In this document: positions 52,384-62,371 of the stretch, piece after piece | How positions within the stretch are numbered: position 1 is the first letter of the stretch | How the letters are laid out: each line of letters opens with the position of its first letter | Assembly (NCBI RefSeq): GCF_027579695.1 | Contig: NC_083592.1 | Location: forward strand, 33,504,214-33,568,213 | Source of the DNA: Neoarius graeffei | Taxonomy: Eukaryota > Chordata > Actinopteri > Siluriformes > Ariidae | Length of the DNA: 64,000 nt | Reading direction: 5' to 3' | The notes under the pieces: generated by a model | Told to the model about the DNA's origin: nothing | What the model saw: only the letters and a program-made list of their open reading frames with translations | The model's database searches: none | Made by a program: the position numbers and the translations under genes

Positions 52384-52413
52384 ATATATATATATATATA
52401 TATATAATGTGTG

Positions 52414-52779
52414 GGGCGGCACGGTGGTGTAGTGGTTAGCGCTGTCGCCTCACAGCAAGAAGGTCCTGGGTTCGAGCCCCGGGGCCGGCGAGGGCCTTTC
52501 TGTGTGGAGTTTGCATGTTCTCCCCGTGGGTTTCCTCCGGGTGCTCCGGTTTCCCCCACAGTCCAAAGACATGCAGGTTAGGCTAACTGGTGACTCTAAA
52601 TTGAGCGTAGGTGTGAATGTGAGTGTGAATGGTTGTCTGTGTCTATGTGTCAGCCCTGCGATGACCTGGCGACTTGGTGTACCCCGCCTTTCGCCCGTAG
52701 TCAGCTGGGATAGGCTCCAGCTTGCCTGCGACCCTGTAGAACAGGATAAAGCGGCTAGAGATGATGAGATGAGATGAGA
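52414..52779 (+). mobile_element. SINE family A, full length
   Basis: Exact duplication TATAATGTGTG at 52403-52413 and 52780-52790. Two short internal losses (TGTCCGCG and TCCAGGG). Confidence 0.92.
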
Positions 52780-52984
52780 TATAATGTGTGTGTGTGAGAG
52801 TATAATTTTTTTTCCCGGGGGGGGGGGCTACACCACTGGTTTAAAGTGATCTTCATTGAAAAGAACAGTGCTTTTCTTTCAAAAAGAAGGACATTTCAAA
52901 GTGACCCCAAGCTTGTGAACGGTAGTGTGAGTGATTTTGTTTGTAAACACTGTATGGAAAGCTGTGACAGAAAACCTGCAGCTC

Positions 52985-53156
52985 TGTCCTCAGCGCCTCA
53001 CCTTCACGGCCCCGCCCACTACTCCTACGTCATGACGCTGGGATTGTGTTGACGTGGCGTAGATAGCTAGTTAGCTAAACAAAGGCGCACACAGCGCTGG
53101 GATTAGCGCGGAGGATGGCTTAGCGAGACCGCCCGGGGAGTTCGGTCAACTGTATC
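52985..53156 (+). promoter_or_regulatory. Promoter-like patch with candidate non-coding first exon
   Basis: A GC box GGCCCCGCCCAC (about 53009) is followed by CRE-like TACGTCATGACG (about 53025) and TTGACGTGGCG (about 53050). CpG-rich GGCGCACACAGCGCTGG and GATTAGCGCGGAGG follow, then a good donor ATCAG|GTACCTG at 53157. The only ATG in the exon (GAGGATGGCTTAG) is stopped at codon 3, as in a 5' UTR. No transposon ends bracket it. This is the best candidate for a real host-gene start in the right half; later exons would lie beyond the repeats. Confidence 0.45.
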
Positions 53157-53880
53157 AGGTACCTGTTGGGTTGTTTTACAGAAGCTGTTTGTATATATTA
53201 TTAAAATATTCTGATTTATGTTGCTCGGTAGTGGCGAATAAACTAAGCTAAATGATCTAATGCTAACAGTGCGAGCTAGCTCCGGGCTGTGGAGTGAGAG
53301 GGACCCGGGTCACGGTGCTAATGATGTTAGCACCAAAGTGCAATGGCTGCTGTGTGAAGAGAGAGAGAGAGATTGACCGACTGATTTATTTCTTTTTTTT
53401 CTGGGTGTTAATGTGATTAGAATGGGGTTAATGGGTGGCTGGTTACTTGGTTCAGCAGGTTTGAGGGCCTGGAGAGATGGATAACCTGATACAGGAGTAA
53501 CCATGGAAGCTGGATTTCATTAGTAAACATGATGTGAAAATTGTGTTTCCGGTTTGTTTTTAGATTTCCGAGTATCACTGATAGTGTGTGTGTGTGTGTG
53601 TGTGTGTAGTTTAAAAAAAACCCCCAAAACAGCTGATGTTCTATCACCACTTTTTTTCCTTTTAAACAAGGATCTCAATAGGCTCAAATTCAATCTCATT
53701 ACTCCTCATATTATTTTCCCTCTCCATACAGAAGTACCCCTTTTTAAAAAAAAAAAAAAAAAGTCTAAATATGTGAACAATATTTCTTCTTAAGTTCTGA
53801 CAAAATCCAAACAGATCCATCAGGAAAACTGGTGATAAATATTTTTGAGTTGTTCAGGAGATCAACTAAAAGTCAGCAAA
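53157..53880 (+). other. Possible first intron; no coding exon seen
   Basis: Mixed-composition sequence with a (GT)n at 53583-53608 and a poly-A at 53745-53762. Nothing else recognised. Confidence 0.35.
53583..53608. repeat. (GT)n microsatellite
   Basis: Thirteen GT units. Confidence 0.9.
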
Positions 53881-53937
53881 TAGGGCATTTAAAGCGCATC
53901 TCCTGGCCTGGGTTCGAACCCGGTGGCCGGCTGTTGC

Positions 53938-54989
53938 CCCTTTTCCACCAAATCAGTTCCAGGGCTGGTTTGGGGCTAGTCTGGTTAACACCAGACCATA
54001 TCACAAGTGAAATATGGTCTGGAATCCGCCTATTGAATTTCTCGTAGGGGAGGTGTGGTTTACGATTGTCAACGGCCATTTATTGGACATTGCGAATGTC
54101 TATCATTTGGCGTATACGTAGCCCATGGCCAATCATGGCAGTTGTACCCGGTGACAGAGCGACGAAGAGGCAAAGAAGAGAAGGCAAAACAAAAATAGGA
54201 AAACAATGGCACCGAAGTTATTTCACTTGTGATATGGTCTGGTGTTAACCAGACTAATTCAGAACAGTGTCTAAAGCTTGATCGAAAGTTTGGTTCGTAT
54301 CGCTCGCCGCCATGTTAAATGTGATCCGTAAACAGTCCCAAATAAACTACAAGCTTCCGTTTGTCGAGTAGTACGCGTCACCGTCTTTTCACCCCTCCCC
54401 ACTCTCTGATTGGCTCCCTAACTCAGGCGAGCCTTTAGACCATAGTTTCCATGCTGTCTTTTCAGATCGGAACGATTGTGCAAAGCAGCATGGGATTTCC
54501 CAGGCTAGTTCGGGGCCAGTGCTTAGTTTGGAACCAGGTTTTCTGTTTCCACTGATAAAGATCTGGCTCTGGGGCCAGAAAAACCGGTTCCAGGCTAGCA
54601 CCAGCTCTTTGCTGGGCCAGAGGAAAGAACCGCTTACGTCAGGGGCGGCGGAGTTGTTAAGACCAACAACAATAACAAGACTGCGAAAGGTCACCATTTT
54701 AAAATCAGTGACGAGATATCATGGATGCAGTAAAGCAGCAGTCATCCATTATTATTATTGTTGCTGCTGCTTCTTCTTCTCTGTGTTTGTTGTTTCGATG
54801 TTCGCACAAAGGTTTATGCAAACGTAGTGACATAACTGACGTATACAGTGATGTAATGACGTGGCTCCCCTTAGCACCCCGAGCTATGGAAAAGCAAACT
54901 GGTTCTCAGCTGGCCTGCAAGTTGAATGAGTTGTGAACCAGCACCAGTACTGGCCCCGAACCAGCCCTGGAACTGGGTGGAAAAGGGGT
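53938..54989. mobile_element. Harbinger-like element with CCCCTTTTCCACC ends
   Basis: Ends GCCCCTTTTCCACCAAATCA and AACTGGGTGGAAAAGGGGTA are inverted, with further inverted words inside (CCAGGGCTGGTT, AACCAGCCCTGG; CTGGTTCGGGGCCAGT, TGGCCCCGAACCAG). A second copy starts at 63474. The target duplication is unclear. It is interrupted by the element at 53977-54507. Confidence 0.65.
53977..54507 (-). mobile_element. Relative of the RecQ-fragment element (copy C), 9-bp TSD
   Basis: Ends TAGTCTGGTTAACACC on the left and GGGATTTCCCAGGCTA on the right. On the minus strand it therefore starts TAGCCTGGG and ends CCAGACTA, as copies A and B do. Near-exact 9-bp duplication GTTTGGGGC (53968-53976) and GTTCGGGGC (54508-54516). 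A 37-bp internal inverted repeat (53977-54013 and 54220-54256, TGGTCTGGTGTTAACC) marks an inner sub-element. No helicase sequence is present. Confidence 0.7.
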
Positions 54990-55262
54990 ACGGGTGCTCC
55001 GGTTTCCCCCACAGTCCAAAGACATGCAGGTTAAGTTAATATGGGACGGCCTTGGGCTGAGGTGCCCTTGAGCGAGGCATCTAGCTCCCAACTGCTCCCC
55101 GGGTGCTGTTAGCATGGCTGCCCGCTGCTCTGGGTATGTGTGTGTGCTCATTGCTCACGTGTGTGTGTGTGCATGCATGTGTGTGTTCACTGCTTCAGAT
55201 GGGTTAAATGCAGAGAGGAAATTTCACAAGTGTGTGGTGAATAAAGTGCTTTCTTTCTCTCT

Positions 55263-55990
55263 TTTCCTATAACCCGGGACAGAACAGTACCGTCACATAT
55301 CATCTTGTATTTGTCTTCCTGGTTTTTATATGCTGTTCCATCCCATCATAATATGTTCAATTTATATAGCACCTTTCTCAAAACCCAAGGTTGCTTTACA
55401 ATAATAAGCAGAAAAAAAAGTCCACCAAATAGAGGTCAGGATATCATTCCAGTGGTGTAGTGGCTACAGTCCCACCAAAAGGTGCATGAAAACAAGTCCC
55501 ACATCTCCAGCACAGCCGCCGTGACGCCGCCAGCAACATCGCTCGAATACCACGCCATGGATCCACAAAGCAAGCACAGAAGCACTGCCGTGCAGAGCGC
55601 TGGTGTGTCCCAAACCGCCTGCACAGCCACCGCGATGCCACCGAGCAACATCGCTCGGAACATCACGCCAAGCATTAAAGCACAGAGTGCTGGACAGCCA
55701 CGATGTTAAAATGAGCAACGAGCTCACTGCAGTCCACAGCTGGGAGCACAGGCATCACCCACAGCAAACCAAGGCCTGGAGGGAACTGACACCCAATACT
55801 GGGTTTGGAGCTACACCACCACCGGTGGACAAAAACACCTCAAACAAACATCAAACACAGAAAAAAAATGTAATTTAAAAAAAAAAGCTCCGGTGAGAAG
55901 CGGCAGCCAGAATGCGCACAACGTACTCTCAACCAGAAATTGAAAAAAAAAAAGTTATCCCATGTATAACGAGTGTTCCGTCCCGTAATA
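55263..55990. other. Non-coding, with a two-unit GC-rich tandem repeat
   Basis: Units near 55500-55585 and 55615-55690 share CACAGCCRCCGYGAYGCC, AGCAACATCGCTCG and ACGCCA. TTTATATAGCACCTTTCTC near 55360 resembles a LINE 3' UTR. No gene recognised. Confidence 0.45.
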
Positions 55991-56159
55991 CCATCCATCC
56001 ATTTTCTGTAGCCGCTTATCCTGTACAGGGTCGCAGGCAAACTGGAGCCTATCCCAGCTGACTACGGGCGAAAGGCGGGGTACACCCTGGACAAATCGTC
56101 GGATCATCACAGGGCTGACACATAGACACGGACAACCATTCACACCTACGGTCAATTTA

Positions 56160-56817
56160 TGCTGCTTTTCTACTACCAATGCGGCTGAGTTGGGCTGAGC
56201 CGTGCTGAGTTGGGCTGAGTCGAGCTGAGTGGGGCTGTTGGAGTTGCATTTCGACTACAACCGCGCTGAACCGTGCTGGCTGGAAGTGGGTGGACACATT
56301 GGGTGGAGTTAGCGAAAGTGGGTGGACGTCAGGTGATGTCGTTAGGCAGCGCAAACAGTGACATCAGTGAGCTTTTAAGCGGTAGTCTCACGACCCGGAT
56401 AGTAAACAATAAACATGGAGGACATGGAGTCGTTAGTGTTGCTGGTCTTGGTGCTGTGGCTTGTTGTCACCGACAACGCCAACAGATACTGGCAAGAGCG
56501 TATAGATGAGGCGAGGCGCATAAGGCTTCAGAAATTCTCGTAATTCTTCTTCCGGGTTTACGGTGTTTACAGATCCCAGCGTGCTCGCGGGGCGTGTGAG
56601 GACACTCCTCCTCACCAATCAGTGCACAGGGGAGTGTCTCCTCACGCCCCTAGCCTCACTCGGCTCGGTTTGGCTCGCTTCAGCCCCACTCCAAAACGGT
56701 GCGAGTTTTGGGTGCTGAGCAGGGCTGAAGCGAGCTGAGTTGTGCTGTTCTAAGGTAGTCGAAACGCGAGCCGTGTCGGGCTGAAGTGAGCCGAAAAAGG
56801 GTAGTGGAAAAGGGCCA
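56160..56817 (+). mobile_element. PIF/Harbinger-like MITE, left copy of a head-to-head pair
   Basis: Ends TGCTGCTTTTCTACTACC and GTAGTGGAAAAGGGCCA, flanked by TTA at 56157-56159 and 56818-56820. The TTA duplication is the usual 3-bp TWA target of PIF/Harbinger. Long subterminal arrays of GGCTGAGYYGRGCTGA words extend the inverted structure. Carries a short exon at 56415. Confidence 0.85.
56415..56543 (+). pseudogene. N-terminal exon in the Harbinger-like MITE (left)
   Basis: Reads MEDMESLVLLVLVLWLVVT, then DNANRYWQERIDEARRIRL and QKFS, 42 residues to a stop. It has a hydrophobic stretch followed by a Trp- and Arg-rich segment. The acidic start and RYW...EARRIR string resemble the N-terminus of HARBI1-like transposases in fish, but this is a loose resemblance; the DDE domain is absent. 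The ATG context is good (AACATGG). The same exon occurs in the mirror copy. Confidence 0.4.
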
Positions 56818-56820
56818 TTA

Positions 56821-57491
56821 TGGCCCTTTTCCACTACCCTTTTTCGGCTCACTTCAGCTCGCTTCAGCCCGACACGGCTCGCGTTTCGACTACCAAAAAC
56901 CAGCACGACTCAGCTCGCTTCAGCCCTGCTTAGCCCCTGAAACTCGCACCGTTTTGGAGTGGGGCTGAAGCGAGCCGAGTGAGGCTGGGGGCGTGAGCAG
57001 ACACTCCCCTGTGCACTGATTGGTGAGGAGGAGTGTCCTCACATGCCCACACACGCCCCGCGAGCGCGCTGGGATCTGTAAACACCGTAAACCCGGAAGG
57101 AGAAGCATTACAAATTACAAGAATTTCTGAAGCCTTATGCGCCTCGCCTCATCTATACGCTCTTGCCAGTATCTGTCCGCGTTGTCGGTGACAACAAGCC
57201 ACAGCACCAAGACCAGCAACACTAACGACTCCATGTCCTCCATGTTTGTTTTACTATCCGGGTCATGAGACTACCGCTTAAAAGATCACCGATGTCACTG
57301 TTTGCGCTGCTTAACGACATCACCTGACGTCCACCCACTTTCGCTAACTCCACCCAATGTGTCCACCCACTTCCAGCCAGCACGGTTCAGCGCGGTTGTA
57401 GTCGAAATGCAACTCCAACAGCCCCACTCAGCCCAACTCAGCACGGCACGGCTCAGCCCGACTCAGCCGCGTTTGTAGTGGAAAAGCGGCA
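56821..57491 (-). mobile_element. PIF/Harbinger-like MITE, right copy of a head-to-head pair
   Basis: Ends TGGCCCTTTTCCACTACC and GTAGTGGAAAAGCGGCA, flanked by TTA at 56818-56820 (shared with the left copy) and 57492-57494. It is the inverted counterpart of the left copy across its whole length, with scattered differences. Confidence 0.85.
57115..57243 (-). pseudogene. N-terminal exon in the Harbinger-like MITE (right)
   Basis: Mirror of the exon at 56415, with one changed residue in DNADRYWQ (Asp for Asn) and the last codon Leu for Ser before the stop. Both frames are intact to the same stop, so the stop was present in their common ancestor. Confidence 0.4.
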
Positions 57492-57697
57492 TTAGAGTCA
57501 CCAGTTAACCTAACCTGCATGTCTTTGGACTGTGGGGGAAACCGGAGCACCCGGAGGAAACCCACGCGGACACGGGGAGAACATGCAAACTCCACATCGA
57601 AAGGCCTTCGTTGGCCGCTGGGCTTGAACCCGGACCTTCTTGCTGTGAGGTGACAGCGCTAACCACTACACCACCGTGCCGCCCCCTGCAATACCAT

Positions 57698-57950
57698 TTT
57701 TGTGGCATTTATTTCCATAATGTATAATCTTACCTTTTTTGTTCCAGTTTCAGAGACGTCAGTCATGTCCACCATTTTATTAACCGGTACTTACATTAGT
57801 CATCCCGCCTTTATAGATGAACCCGTCCCATCACATATAATAAAGTTAGAAGAAAAACAAAATATACTAAGTAACTTTAAAAACGCACAATGGAATTCAA
57901 CACGATATCACTTTAGATCCATGCATATATTTGAAATTTATGATATTGTA
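57698..57950. other. No gene seen
   Basis: AT-rich sequence; a frame from 57702 has no recognisable motif. Confidence 0.4.
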
Positions 57951-57954
57951 TGTA

Positions 57955-58450
57955 ATGCACACACATCTTGAAACATTGATAAAGGACATTTATTGTCAAA
58001 CTCAAGAATTAATTCACAATAAAAAAATTCAAAGTGACAGTTGGTCCATGTTCGGACCGTCATGCTGGAGATTCTGGGTCTGTGTCGTCCAGGGGTCTCA
58101 GCAGCAGTGACTGAGGGTGTCAGGAATCTGTCACGGAGGTGAGCTAGCCTGATGTGCTGATCCTGAACTGGCGTCGTGACTCGAGGCTGACCAGGGCGTG
58201 GACGATCCCTGGTGCTCCCTGTCTGTCTGTAACGCTGACTCAAACGGGAAATGGTCGAATGATGAACACCGAAGTGCCGGGCGACCTCTGTCTGTGTACT
58301 TCCGGCACGCAACATCCCGATGGCCTGTTCACGTTGATTTTGGCTTAGGCGTGGCATCTTCAATAATGACAATTTTCCCATCATTTCCCCCGGGTATTTA
58401 TAGGCAAGATTGTGTGTGTACAGTGTATGCAAAATTTGTTTGAAAATTAA
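57955..58450 (-). mobile_element. Tc1/mariner deletion derivative
   Basis: Contains only the N-terminal part of a Tc1 transposase. GGTATTTATAGGC lies upstream of the start as a possible TATA. Ends were not resolved; about 1 kb of the parent is missing after TVR. Confidence 0.6.
58054..58357 (-). pseudogene. Tc1-like transposase, helix-turn-helix region only
   Basis: The minus-strand ATG at 58357 opens MPRLSQNQREQAIGMLRAG, then STQTEVARHFGVHHSTISRL, followed by SQRYRQTGSTRDRPRPGQPR, VTTPVQDQHIRLAHLRDRF and GRHRPRISSMTVR. These are the two helix-turn-helix units joined by the GRPR-like hook (here GQPR) that bind the inverted repeat. The frame then runs into unrelated sequence, so the DDE catalytic domain is deleted. 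The DNA-binding half is intact and free of stops. In principle such a fragment could bind parent ends and act as a repressor; this is speculation. Confidence 0.8.
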
Positions 58451-58733
58451 AGCCTGTCCATGTCATTGACTACCCGAGTCATATTGTACGTTATTGAGTA
58501 CAACTCCCTTAAATTCTGATTTGAGCACAGATTTGGAACTTATTCAGGCGGAACGAAGTTATTTTTCCATTGTGATATATTTCTTTTCTTCTTGAGATAA
58601 ACTCAGCACGAATTCAGCAAGTTTTATCAATGTGCGTTTTTAAAGTTACTTAGTGTATATTGTTTCGTTGTTTTATTGTCAAAACATATAACGTTACTAT
58701 TTATTCATCTATTTTGCAATTTCTTGCCTCTAC
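58451..58733. other. No gene seen
   Basis: AT-rich. The end (GCAAGAAATTGCAAAATAGATGAATAA on the minus strand, given here as GCAAGAAATTGC) may be the tail of the PHD-bearing sequence that resumes beyond 59487. Confidence 0.35.
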
Positions 58734-59487
58734 TAGGGATGTTAACCGATGACCGTTTGACCGGTGGTTGACCGACTCAACGTCAACTGGTTAATTTTTT
58801 TTTGGTTGTCGGTGAAAAAAAAAAAAAAAATCAATCGTTTTGAAGCTGCCGATTTTGGAGCGGAGAACCTGGAATTCTGTGTTTGTAAACGCTTGGGGCA
58901 TGCCATGCGGTGTAAGGACGACAGCTGACAAATCAGAAACACCCATTCAGTCATGTCCCGCCCCAGTTGAACACAGCTGCCACTCGGTGAAAGAAAAAAG
59001 TGTAGCCACAGGCTTTTTAGCTTACAAATTACTATTCTGTTTTTTTTTGTTGTTTTTTTTTTAATTATTATTAGAAGGCACATGGAGTTTAGTCCTGCCC
59101 TGGCCAGTGCATTCTGAAAGTATGTTTCGGTCTGTAGCCAACAATGCATGTTATTGCAGATCGTCTCTCTCCACACAAACTAAAGGCGCAGATGCCGACT
59201 TTCTCATGGCTTTTTCATGGACTGTAACGGCATTTCCTTGTGTAGTAATTTTAATACAGAATTTACTCTGATGAAATTATTCAGACACTCCAACTCCAAA
59301 AAAAATCGGATCTGCACGAGCCGTGAAAAAGGCGCGCCGTTAGCATCCCTGTTTAAACTCATAGATTAACCGACTTTAACCGGCTAATGAGGCTCGGTGG
59401 TCGGTCAAGTGTGGTGTGTGTGTTTATTTATTTATTTTTTTTTTATTTATTTATTTTTTTTTATATATAAAGTTTTCGCCATCCCTA
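58734..59487. mobile_element. TIR element with TAGGGATG ends
   Basis: Left TAGGGATGTTAACCGATG, right CGCCATCCCTA. GTTAACCG/GGTCGGTCAA words are repeated near both ends. No clear target duplication, so class uncertain (hAT suspected). It interrupts the PHD-finger frame. Confidence 0.5.
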
Positions 59488-59771
59488 GCTGACATTGTAT
59501 ACATTTCAAGTTCTTATCTTTTCTGATCTGTGCTTCTGTTTCATGACCCACGTTTTCACAATCAGTGTGAAAGCACATTTTACATTCATTGCACATAAAA
59601 TACAAATCTGAATCTTCTGGTAACTTACAACTACAGTACAGCCTTTCTACATGCATGGTTCTATATTTATCAGTTTTCTCAACAAATTTATCTGCCACAC
59701 AGGGTTTCTTTGTGACATCATGCCGAGGTATATTCCGTAATTGGAGTTCTGGGCTTTTGGATCAATTTCGA
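59488..59771 (-). pseudogene. PHD-finger fragment
   Basis: On the minus strand: NIPRHDVTKKPCVADKFVE, then LYCSCKLPEDSDLYFMCNEC, KMCFHTDCENVG and LKCIQCQ. The order Cys-x-Cys, Cys-x2-Cys, His-x2-Cys, Cys-x2-Cys with FMCxxC and CFHxxC is a complete C4HC3 PHD finger (histone-tail or other chromatin reader). It is cut after CIQCQ by the TIR element at 59487. Upstream the frame meets a stop, but a splice acceptor AAAAG|CCCAG is possible. PHD fingers occur at the C-terminus of several fish transposon proteins, so this may be a transposon gene and not a host gene; no TIR of a parent was found. Confidence 0.6.
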
Positions 59772-60160
59772 TTGAAAATATCATGAATATAATGTTAATG
59801 CAATGTGACGGGATATAATAATACTGGATAATCAAAGAATACATGACAGTGATACGTGAGTACAAGATGTTAAGTATGAAACTCCTGAATGTTTAGAAAA
59901 CATAATGCCATTGTCATGTACCATCCTGTTCTGGTTCGTACTTTCCGTACCGGGTTATGGGAGACGCCCTTTTTAAGCATATTTAGAAAGGGAGGCTCAT
60001 TAACCATCCTAATATTTCTCTCTTTTAAAAAAAAAAAAAAAAAGGTGTTTATTAAGGTTACAGGTATGAAAACTTTAAAAAAAAAAAAAGTTACCTATTT
60101 GGTGGTGTTTTCTATATCACAGCCTTGTTAAATTCTTGATTGTTACAAAGGGGTTGATGA
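59772..60160. other. No gene seen
   Basis: AT-rich, with poly-A runs at 60027-60043 and 60078-60090. Confidence 0.45.
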
Positions 60161-62371
60161 GTTTTCTCAGGGATGTGATTTTTTCCGTGAATTCCGCTTT
60201 TTTCACCTCAAAATTTGAATTTTTTTTCCGATTTTTCGCTCAAAAATCCGCATTCATATCCTATTCGTTCCGACTTTCAGTAATTCCGTCATTGAGATGA
60301 AACGAGGTATGTGATTGGCCCATCGCTCTGTAACAACCAATGAATGCGCTTGTTAGATAGCTGTACGTAAGCTCGCTTCAAACAGAGTTGAAAGATGGCA
60401 GCCTCCGTGATCGAGCGTAAAGATGCACCTGATCATCAGTTTGGTGTGTGTGTGTGTGTGTGTTTAAAGTAAATAAACATGGGGAAGAAGAAAAAAACAA
60501 CCCAGCTCATTTCTTTCCCCATAATAAACCTGTAAGTGGTGATGGTGTCACTGCACGTGCGACAGTTGGGTATGTTTTCGCGGGGTGACGAAAGTTGCCG
60601 TGGCAACGGGGCCTCGCTTCATCTGTTGCTTCTTGGATGCGCATGCGCACGCTATGAAAGCTGTGGTGAAAAGGTTGGCATCGGAGGCTAAACCTTCTGA
60701 GGGGAAAAGAAGGGGCGGTTTTTATTTCAGTTTGTTTTAGTTACGTCCGAAGAAACAGCAGTTTAAATCACAGCTCTAGTTTACAAATCAAAATGGTTAC
60801 TCAGTGAAAACAAAACAAAAGCTCGAGAGAGGGGGAGCGGTGGGAGTTTAACCCGGGAAAGTGAGTCTGTGAGGCGGCAGTGATGCTTGACCCCTCCCGC
60901 CTCCTCTCACTTTACCTCAGAGTCTCTGCCAACTTCATCACAGATTATTTCACCTTTTTCACTCCAAGTTAGTTTTAATTTTCGCTCAAAACTTTTCCCA
61001 CAGCGTGGCTGTAAGGTAATTATACACAATTTTGATTTGTTTATTCAATATTGAAATGTTAGTGCAAATAATACATACTTGCCAACTTTTCAAAATTCTC
61101 ATGAGGGAGAAAAGTGCATGAAAGACATTTTCAATTGGCCGAGGGTCTGATGCGCGGTTGAAATGATAAAAACAGTGGAGCCCAATTAATTGCAAACACA
61201 TTTTTTGTGAATGTTGTTTAGTGAAAGTGATTTTTATTCTTGCATATGAAAATCCTCAAGTGAGTGAACACTGTACAGTTCTGTATATGAGTCAATTTCA
61301 CAGAAAGCGGTTTTTTTTTTTTTTTTTTTTTTTGTCCGGACGTGTTTTGTTTACATTTTGAGATTTCTAAAACCTTTTTATGGTCTCATATGATTAAACA
61401 TTATCAGTTCTACCTTGCATTTCAAAATTTGACTACTTTGGTTCATAAATGTGCATTTTGTAGCAAATTTTAGGGTCGAAAATGAGCAAAAATGGCTGTT
61501 CCACTGAAAAGAGACTTTTTTTCAGACATGATTCTTAATGTTAGACAAAGGTGGAATTGAAACTTTTTCATGTTCAACGACAAGACTGTGGAAACCACAA
61601 TGGACATGTGATGTCACAAATTGAAAATGCCATTAAGAAAAGAGATTTTTTCGATGTTTTGTTAATTTTTGTACCTGTCCCAGAGGTTTGTATCAGTTCT
61701 GTTACCGTGATTAATCACATAACAAAAATAAATGCTCCCAAAAGCTGCTATTGAAATTATTTGTTGCCAAGGATCTACATATTCTCACCTTTTATATGGA
61801 TGGCAGAATGAACTGAATCTGAGAATATTTACTTAATTTCAGTTTTGGTAAGTAGTCTATGCATGACTAATTTTTTTTGTCTCAATCCTGTTACCCTGTC
61901 TAAACGGGGTGTGCAGTAACTTAATCAAATATTAGAAGTTGCCATACATAAGAAGCAAACCGGGAGACTACCAGGAGCAAGAGAGTTTAATAAATAATGG
62001 TGGATGAATTCTTATGTTGCATCATGTTTGTTTGAAAAGGCACATTTAGGTATGTTCAACTTCTACAGTAATTGAAAGTATAAATTTTGTTTTTCCTTAT
62101 ACAGTTTTCTATTTATTCTAATGCAGATTTAATTTAGAATGACATTTTTAGATTTCATGTTTTGGGTTTTTGTCAGTTAAGAATCATTTGAATTTACTAT
62201 AGGGGCTCAGAGTTGCATGTTGACCATTAAATTGGCTTGAATTTGTTAATCATGACAAGTTTTTTCTTGTGTTTGCTTGCCATTTTAGTACAATTTTTAA
62301 GTCAGACAACCCCAGAACCCAGAAGCTTCAGGGGGCTTCGCCCCCCTTGTCCCCCCACCAGGGCGCTGCCC

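Larger units (their letters stand above)
46578..52838. mobile_element. hAT-type element, TSD GTTTAAAG, with many nested insertions
   Basis: Ends CAGTGGTGTAGTCC and GGCTACACCACTG. Exact 8-bp duplication GTTTAAAG at 46570-46577 and 52839-52846. An ATG at 47000 (MKRKQTKEAMQ, then stop) looks like a hAT transposase start. The interior contains the foldback at 47035-49618, the elements at 50127 and 51038, (TA)n tracts and a SINE; little of the original hAT is left. Confidence 0.85.
46131..52927. mobile_element. Tc1-type MITE split by a 6.3-kb insertion
   Basis: Left end CACTACCGTTCAAAAGTTTG then GGGTCAC after TA (46129-46130). Right end GTGACCCCAAGCTTGTGAAC then GGTAGTG, followed by TG instead of TA. 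The inner parts (46131-46577 and 52839-52927) join across the hAT duplication GTTTAAAG. The element itself is only about 0.54 kb and non-coding. Confidence 0.82.
53880..55262 (+). mobile_element. SINE family A2 (swapped tail), split by a Harbinger-like element
   Basis: The head part includes the B-box GGGTTCGAACCCGGTGGCC (to about 53935). It resumes at 54990 with CGGGTGCTCCGGTTTCCCC and then switches to the A2 tail GGGCTGAGGTGCCCTTGAG, GGGTTAAATGCAGAGAGG and GTGAATAAAGTGCTTTC. Second example of the same head-tail junction as 23466. Confidence 0.7.
55995..57689 (-). mobile_element. SINE family A split by a Harbinger pair
   Basis: The tail side (ATCCATCCATTTTCTGTAG) runs to TACGGTCAATT-TTA; the head side resumes TTA-GAGTCACCAGTTAACC to GTGCCGCCC. 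Duplication AATACCAT at 55987-55994 and 57690-57697. Confidence 0.85.

Noticed and set aside
53900..53935. tRNA gene suggested by GGGTTCGAACCC
   Set aside because: It is the B-box of a SINE head; no cloverleaf could be formed with upstream sequence.
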